Of a DNA stretch of 64,000 nucleotides, positions 57,746 through 64,000 are shown piece after piece. Made by a program: the position numbers and the translations under genes. Source of the stretch: Cryptomeria japonica (lineage: Eukaryota; Streptophyta; Pinopsida; Cupressales; Cupressaceae). The stretch lies in the NCBI RefSeq assembly GCF_030272615.1, contig NC_081408.1:408052889-408116888 (forward strand), read 5' to 3'. The number at the start of each line of letters is the position of its first letter. The first letter of the stretch is position 1. The notes below the pieces were generated by a model. It saw only the letters and a program-made list of their open reading frames with translations. It searched no databases and was not told the DNA's origin.

Positions 57746-58432
57746 CTCTTCAATTTCTAGACACCTAAGAAAAGTACTATCCAAACCTCACCTAAATAGA
57801 TCGTTAGCGATGATGACGTACCGTGAAGCATTTCGGATTAGGTTCCTTTTCTCATTATGGGTAAGATTTTTTGGGACAATTTAGTCTCGTAGATAAGAGT
57901 AAATATGATTGTAGCGAGATGAGTCATGTCTAATAATAGAAAAAACCATCTGGGACTCAGGAGAATCATAGGCAGGGTAATGCAACTCTTCCACCAGGAA
58001 TTCAAAGCGAAAATTATATTCTTGGAACTCTGGTATGGATGCCAAGGTGGCCATAGCATCTGCTGCTCTGTTTGTGGATTTGGGAATCTGTTGAAATGAT
58101 ACAAAAGTAAAATAATTCTTGAGATCATCCACCATTCTCTTATAAGGTATCAGTTTCTCATCTCGAGTCTGATATGTATCATTGATTTGATTGATGATTA
58201 GCTGAGAATATCCATAGATGTGTAATTCCAGAACCTTCCATTTGATAGCAAACTTGATCCCGTTTGCCAAAGATTCATACTCTGCAATGTTGTTTGTGCG
58301 AGGGAAAAGAATCTTATAAGCCTTCAAGATTGAATACTTTTGAGGAGTAATAAAAATTATTCCAGCACCGGAACCATTTTGAGTGAAAGACCCATCAAAG
58401 AACATCTTCCATGATTGTTGAGTAAGGTGCAT
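57746..58432 (-). pseudogene. Second (additional) RNase H domain
   Basis: The - strand reads FDGSFTQNGSGAGIIF (near 58400), TNNIAEYESLANGI (near 58290), a LHIYGYSQLIINQI strand (near 58210) and NRAADAMATLAS (near 58060): the RNase HI fold with its Asp/Glu/Asp residues, in an independent domain between the RT-linked RNase H and the integrase. Two RNase H domains in tandem are a known hallmark of the Tat lineage of plant Ty3/gypsy elements. The segment from 57881 down to the integrase contains stops near 57880 and 57790. Confidence 0.85.
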
Positions 58433-59378
58433 TTTGATTCATCTAGAAATTCTATATGCAGAGGTTGAGTGTCTTCAAGTGGGGTATCAACAAGTTGATC
58501 TTCAATTACCTGTCCTTTGATGGCTTTGTGGTCCACATATTCAATATCAAACTCTGTAAGAACCATGACCCATTTAGCCAATCTTCTTGTAAGTGTTTCT
58601 TTGTTGAGAAGATATTTGAGCGGATCAATCTTAGCTACTAGCTTGATGGAATGTTCTAATATGTAGTGTCTCAATTTTTGTGATGCAAAGATTAATGCCA
58701 AGCATGCCTTTTCTATTATAGTATAGTTCATTTCATAAGACGCCAATGTTCTACTGATGTAATATATCGCTCTCTCTTTTTTATTTTCATCCTGTTGTGC
58801 CAGAAGTGCCCCCAGTGATGAATCAGTAGCTGATATGTATAAGATCAATGGTTTACCCTGAATTGGTGACATCAGTATTGGTGGATTAGACAAGTATTAT
58901 TTGATTTGCTGAAGGTATTGTTCACATTCTTGATCCCAATTGTATGTTACTCCTTTCCTTAATACTTTTGTGAAAGGTTGAGCCTTATCTGCTAGCTGAG
59001 AAATAAAACGTCTGATTGATTAGAGACATCCTTGTATACTTCTCATTTGACTGATATTCTTTGGAGGTGGCATTTCCATTATACCTTGGACCTTCTCAGG
59101 ATCAACCTCAATTCCTTTCTTTGAAATGATATAACCAAGTAATTTACCAGATGTCACTCCGAATGCACACTTTTTGGGATTTAGTCAGAGCTTGAATTTT
59201 TCCATTCTATCTAATATAAAGCCTAGCTCTTGAATATGTGTGGATCTCTTCATAGTCTTCACTAAAGTGTCATCAACATAATCTTCCATATTCTTATGCA
59301 TCATATCATGAAAGATAGTAGTTACTGCTCTTTGATAAGTTGCTCTTGCATTCTTTAGCCTAAATGGCATGATGTTCC
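58357..59378 (-). pseudogene. Reverse transcriptase C-terminal half and first RNase H
   Basis: From the break at the solo LTR, the - strand reads IMPFRLKNARATYQRAV (near 59370), the active-site YVDDTLV (near 59270), NPKKCAFGV..GKLLGYI (near 59160) and RRFISQLADKAQPF. The RNase H of Ty3 type follows (LYISATDSSLGALLAQ near 58850; YTIIEKACLAL near 58725). A few stops (59185-59187, near 59020 and 58897) interrupt an otherwise continuous frame. The missing N-terminal half lies beyond the solo LTR at 60858-61300. Confidence 0.85.
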
Positions 59379-60857
59379 TGTAGACGTATAAAAATGACCA
59401 AATTCCTAAATGAATATTTTATGTTCATTTCTCTATTTGATTAAATCCAATTTAATTAAATTATCCACATTCTTCTATTTTATTAAGTAAATTACTCAAT
59501 TTATTTAAATTAAATTCACTATACCCATTTAATGAATAAATCATTTTATTCAAATAAATCCTCCTATCCACTTTTAATTAAATTCAAATTTAATTAAATA
59601 AGTTATCCCAAATTGAATAAATCTAATTTATTTAATTTCTCCAAATTGCAACCAAATTGAATGAAATTCTTTATTTCAATTAAATCCTATTATCTCTCCA
59701 TCCACTTGCAAAATCCCAAACCCCTTCGTAATCCCTTCTAGAATCTTCTAATCGCTTCTAATTAACCTAACCCTCCTCTAAATTTTGTCACATCCCTAAG
59801 CAAAGGGAAGTCACTTCTCAAAAACCTTAAAGTCTTTGATAACCATTGAAGGTTTTCAACCTTCAACCACTAAAACCCTTAAAGTCTTTGAAAACCATTA
59901 AAGGCTTCCAATCTTCAACCACTTAATCCCCAAAGTCTCCAATAACCATTAATGGTTAATTCAAACCTTCCCACATGGTTAAAACATTTGTTTTGACTCA
60001 ACCTCTATCCAACCCAAGGGTCTCATCAGGCCATTAATGCTTTGACCATGATTATCTCTTAATCATTTGCACAAAGGTTTATCCTTGGATTAACTCTTAA
60101 TCCAATGGGTAAGCCTAACTTAGACTTGACCCTTAGCCTTTAGATAACCATGAGGTCTTCTCAGGCCTCTAATGCCTCCAACCTCTTCTCTCAACCCAAT
60201 CCTATGTTGACACTTGTCACCATTTCATTGGTACAAATTGTGCACATGGATCCCCAACTTTCAAACCTGGCCCTTGATTAAACCTTTCAATCTTGACCAT
60301 CCATTGCCCTGTTTGTGCTATAAATAGAGCCCTTATTCCTCCATTCTTAACAATCATCTTTCAAATTTGAAGCATTATACTTATGCTCAAATACTTTCAA
60401 GCTTTTTCATCATCTTTATGCTCTTCATTTAGCCTCTTTTAGATCTAATATGCATGCTTAGATTACTTTCTTTATCGTTTTAGCTCAATCATAGACTAAA
60501 TATAGTATGCTAGGATAGTATTCATACTAACCTCGTCATCTTATCATCCAGTTTATTGCATTTTAGTATCATACATAACTTAACATCCATCTCATACTAG
60601 AATCAATTAAAAGAATCTCTCGTTCTCATATTTGCCATCCCCAAACCATTTTGCTCAGTAATCTGAGAGCAAAAACGTTGGTTTGAGGGACATTGTGAGA
60701 TAGAGAACCATGGGACCCTCCTTGGGAAGCTGAGTAACACTACGTTACTCCATAGCTTGCATCAAGAAGTCCTGTGTGTGTGTGTGGACTAGTTTTCTAT
60801 AATAATTTTCACATATTGAGTTTTATTTGACCACTTTTCCCGCATACAGTTCCAACA
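59379..60857 (+). mobile_element. Solo LTR inserted in the reverse transcriptase (1479 bp)
   Basis: It begins TGTAGACGTATAAAAATG and ends CAGTTCCAACA. A TATA-like CTATAAATAGAG at about 60319-60330 gives + orientation, opposite to the host element. A TG repeat lies near 60775. It splits the RT between WGTFC and the MPFRLKNA region. The flanking 5-mers GTTCC (59374-59378) and GAAGG (60858-60862) do not match, so the TSD is lost or the boundaries are slightly off. Confidence 0.75.
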
Positions 60858-62213
60858 GAAGGTTCCCCATGCATAGGTGAAAGCTATCTTTTCTTGATCT
60901 CTAGGAGCTAGTTTGATCTGATTATAACCAGAGAATCCATCCATTAGTGATTACATCTCATATCCAGCAATCATATCCACTATCATATCAATGTTAGGCA
61001 ATGCAAAATCATCTTTTGGAAATGCTTTATTGAGATCCTTGAAGTCTGTGCAAACCCTAATAGATTTGCCTGCCTTTGATACAGGTACTATGTTTGAAAT
61101 CCATTCTACGTAGTCGATTGCTATGATAAATCCATCTTTTAGCAATTTTTCTAGCTCAGCTTTGACTAACAATGCCACATGAGGGTGCATCTTGTAGAGT
61201 TTTTGCTTGACTGGTTTCACTCCTGGTGTAATAGAAAGATGGTGCATGATGAGATCAGGATCTAGACCGGACATATCAGAGTATGTCCATGCAAAATTGA
61301 TCTTCTTTTCTAGGAAGAGATTGTTGAAATATTTTAACTCTTCTACTGATAATGATTGAGCTAAGTGGATGATATCTGGTGTCTCTTGACTCCCAATATT
61401 TACTGGCTGAGTTGGTTCAATCAATATAGAAGACCTTTCCTGAAAATGACTTGGCAGTATATCAAGTATCTCACCTTCAAGTGCCTCAGAGAGGTTTTCA
61501 CCCTTAGGTACGTCCTTTATTTTTTCTCTTTTTGATTCTGATGCCATCACAATGTGGTTTTCGCCATCAGATCTTTTATTTTTCTTCGTTTGGTTTTTGT
61601 GACTAAGATACTTGATATCTGTTTCAGTCATGTTCTCACTTTGTTCGCTGGTGGAAGAGTCCATTGGTTCAACTGCATTGAGGTAGTAGGCTAACATATA
61701 GTCATTGGCAAAGATAGGTACATTCATAGGTTGGTTTTGGAGAGTACAGTCAATTAGTTCAGGATGTACCAAAGATAAATTTTGGATAGGTTTGAGAGAG
61801 TTAATGTTATTATCATCATAACTTCGAATCGACAAGTCGAGTTCTAGAAGACTACCTTGCGTAAATGTCTTGAGACCAGGAATAGTTACAACATGATTAT
61901 TGAAGTGCACATTAATATTTAGTTGACCAAATCCAATAGACCTACTCGTAGCAATGTTTTCTACACTAGGCTGGACTACATAGCGTGATTCGATAGTAAC
62001 AAGATCAGTAGACAGATTCCTGACATCCGTGACAGAGGAGTCAGAGTTTGATGCTGAATAGGTATTATCATCAATAAGAGTGTTGTTGGAGTCATCATAG
62101 TCATAAGAGGGAGTTTCTGACTCTTCTTCAAGTGATTGAGTGAATGTATGTATAGTGTTAACACCTACATCTTTGATGCTACAAGTTCCTTTGTGATTTG
62201 GTTCATTTATCAC
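60858..62213 (-). pseudogene. Reverse transcriptase N-terminal half and upstream spacer
   Basis: A 420-codon open stretch (60951-62213) has an acidic, Asn/Ser-rich N-terminal spacer (about residues 1-250), then ILIEPTQPVNIGSQETPDII and an RT start (FAWTYSDMSGLDPDLIMHHL, KPVKQKLYKMHP, then VPVSKAGKSIRVCTDFKDLN). After the stop at 60951-60953 the frame continues SLMDGFSGYNQI, which holds the first catalytic aspartate, to the solo LTR. Order and motifs are those of Ty3/gypsy RT. Confidence 0.85.
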
Positions 62214-62675
62214 TTGTATCTGACATACCTATTGATATAACCTTGATGGCTCCATGAACTTCTATCTTCTACTCCATTCAACTTCTTCTGGACTAATGAC
62301 TGGTTCTGTTTCTGTAGCTTCCAATTCTTTTTGTGTAGTGCCATACCTGATTTTTTTTGTCCTATTAGAGAGAGACATAGTAGGTAAAGAATTTTCTTGT
62401 GTCCTTCCTTCTTTCAGCTTTCATTCATAGTCTTCTTCTCTTTTTAATATGATTTCTTCTATCTCCGTTTGTAGTTTTAAGCGTATCAACTCTTGTGTTT
62501 CATTTGTGATACCATTAGACTCTTCTGGAGTTTTTGTACTAGATGTATTTAAGAGATGATCTGGACCCCATTCATACTCATTCGAGTCAGTTTCTGAATC
62601 ATCTCCTTGTTGTCTACCAGTGTATGTGACTGGAATTTTCAGTGGTGCAAATAATTCCCTGATTCTTTCTACCTC
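62214..62675 (-). other. Spacer between G-patch and RT regions
   Basis: Short open frames only, Glu/Ser-rich on the - strand (for example NTSSTKTPEESNGITNETQE near 62500). It is probably an acidic linker of the polyprotein, now broken by frameshifts. No domain is seen. Confidence 0.45.
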
Positions 62676-63060
62676 TTATCTCATATCCTCTAGGACTTCT
62701 ACTCCTTGTAATGTTGTAGCTGATACCATTGGGACTTGAGTACTAACTGTTTCCTCTCTCTTGATTGATAATTCTTTTTGTTCTTTTTCATACTCTTCTT
62801 GAGTCTGTTGAGTGTTTACTTCCTGTGATAGTGAAGGCAATGCCTTTTTCTTCCACCTAAACTTAGAAGCATGTTTTTGGTCTGATGTCTTTCCTGGATT
62901 ATATCCCAGTCCAGCTTTGTCATTTGCAGACTTTGTTTGTAGATAAATGGGTTCAATAATTCCTTCTTGATTTTTGCTTAGAGGACCAGTACCCGAATAT
63001 CCCATACATTGAATCATTTTATATCCTGGACCATACTGTGTTGGAGAAATCTTACAATGT
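62676..63060 (-). pseudogene. G-patch region of the pol polyprotein
   Basis: The - strand reads MIQCMGYSGTGPLSKNQEGI, then EPIYLQTKSANDKAGLGYNP: a G-patch-like glycine pattern with GLGY, followed by a Lys-rich stretch (KFRWKKKALPS). It lies between protease and reverse transcriptase. The pol-less element has a related piece at 25818-26330, with the better-kept KGLG core. Function in the element is not known to me; G-patches generally engage RNA or helicases. Confidence 0.6.
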
Positions 63061-63159
63061 CTTACTTCTTTGTTTTCACCATCTTCTTTGAAAAGCCATT
63101 TGAGAACAAAATCCTCTTCTATTTCATCTGTAAGGGAAGTAGATTGTACAAAGAGACCG

Positions 63160-64000
63160 TCATATATGACATTTGGAGCGGAAGTCTATGGCTTCATAGC
63201 CTCTGATGGTTTTCCTGACTGTCTGGGTGATGGAGGAAGAGAAATGAGTGAAAGTACTGGTTCTATCTTGTATCCATCCATACCAGTATCTGTGATTTAA
63301 TTTATTTTCTAAGTCCTTCATCAAGGTTTCTGAAATTTCAGTTGTAGAAGCTGCTCTATTATGAGGCACAAAGTTATCAACACTCTTTGTCAATGCATTG
63401 CAGGGAGAGTTTGTATCAGAAGGAATATTGACTTCAACCCCGTTATAAGGAAATTTTAAGCACTGATGATATGTAGATGGAACTGCCTTCATTTCATGAA
63501 TCCATGGCCTGCCCAGTAAGATGTTGTATGACAGAGGAAGATCAAGCACCTAAAAAATAACATCCCTTTCTACAGGTCCTACTCTGATTGGTAATAGTAC
63601 CAGACCTTTAGAGGTTCTTTCTTCTTCATCATAAGCTTTTATTGTTATTTTCTTGGCCGAATAAATGAAATTTTCAGAAAAGCCCAGCTGTGTAAGCAAA
63701 TTATAGGTACAAATATTCAACCCAATGCCTCCATCTATCAAAACACGTTTAACTTGGTGTTTATGGATCATAGCTTCAATGTGCAATGGCTAGTTATGTG
63801 GGCGATTCAGTGAGTTGTCATCTTCTTCAGAGAAAGTGAGATAATGAGGCGAAGTCAAGTGACCCACCATAGATTACACCGATTGATATCTAAATGTTTT
63901 GGGACATTAGTTGTGAGCAACACTTTGTCCAGGATCTCTTTATGAGCAGAAGAGATTTTGAGCAATTCAAAGATGGAGGTTTTAGCATTCATTCTTTTTC
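63160..64000 (-). pseudogene. Aspartic protease region, cut by the window edge
   Basis: From the right edge, the - strand has KTSIFELLKISSAHKEILDK, then HIEAMIHKHQVKRVLIDGG with the catalytic aspartate in DGG, a pattern common in Tat-type elements in place of [26 protein letters not shown] follows near 63510. A stop at 63550-63552 interrupts the frame between these parts. The protease would process the polyprotein. Gag and the 5' LTR must lie beyond 64000. Confidence 0.8.

Overview
The window looks like a piece of a very large, repeat-dominated nuclear genome of a seed plant. A conifer or other gymnosperm is my best guess, from the crowded mixture of old LTR elements, solo LTRs, LINE and SINE copies and the few genes; I could not search a database to confirm it. 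One apparently intact host gene is present. Nearly everything else I can name is transposable-element DNA, much of it nested.

Layout. (1) 398-3786, + strand: a seven-exon gene for a 541-residue LisH-domain protein. (2) 3787-16310: AT-rich DNA holding a tRNA-derived SINE with a 13-bp target duplication, a broken 4.3-kb L1-type LINE (- strand), two solo LTRs with 5-bp target duplications, and a decayed second LINE fragment. (3) 16311-18540: a decayed, unrecognised + strand ORF. (4) 18725-35672, - strand: two copies of one Ty3/gypsy-type element family arranged head to tail and sharing an LTR (LTR-body-LTR-truncated body). The complete copy has PBS, a leader with a 30-bp minisatellite, proline-rich ORFs, a G-patch piece and a PPT, but no gag-domain or pol sequence that I can see. 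Two further solo LTRs are inserted in it. (5) 35673-43100: mostly featureless AT-rich DNA with a copia gag relic, a second SINE and a PPR pseudogene piece. (6) 43107-49960: unrecognised retroelement-associated ORFs on both strands plus a - strand LTR with a PPT-like tract. (7) 49963-64000: the 3' two-thirds of a Tat/Ogre-like Ty3/gypsy element on the - strand. It reads from the right edge: protease, G-patch, reverse transcriptase, RNase H, a second RNase H, integrase, then PPT and 3' LTR. A solo LTR interrupts its RT. Its 5' LTR and gag lie beyond position 64000.

The most interesting object is in part 7. Between pol and the 3' LTR, on the opposite (+) strand, lies a gene-like unit with its own TATA box (52634-52640), a short coding exon, a GT-AG intron (52790-53254) and a long second exon encoding a plant-mobile-domain-like protein with a coiled-coil tail. 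It is now broken. Most of its stop codons, and most of those in the adjacent pol, sit where one C-to-T or G-to-A change would explain them, the pattern expected from decay of methylated cytosines. How the parts worked together is inference from the layout: a retroelement carrying an antisense, separately promoted, spliced passenger gene.
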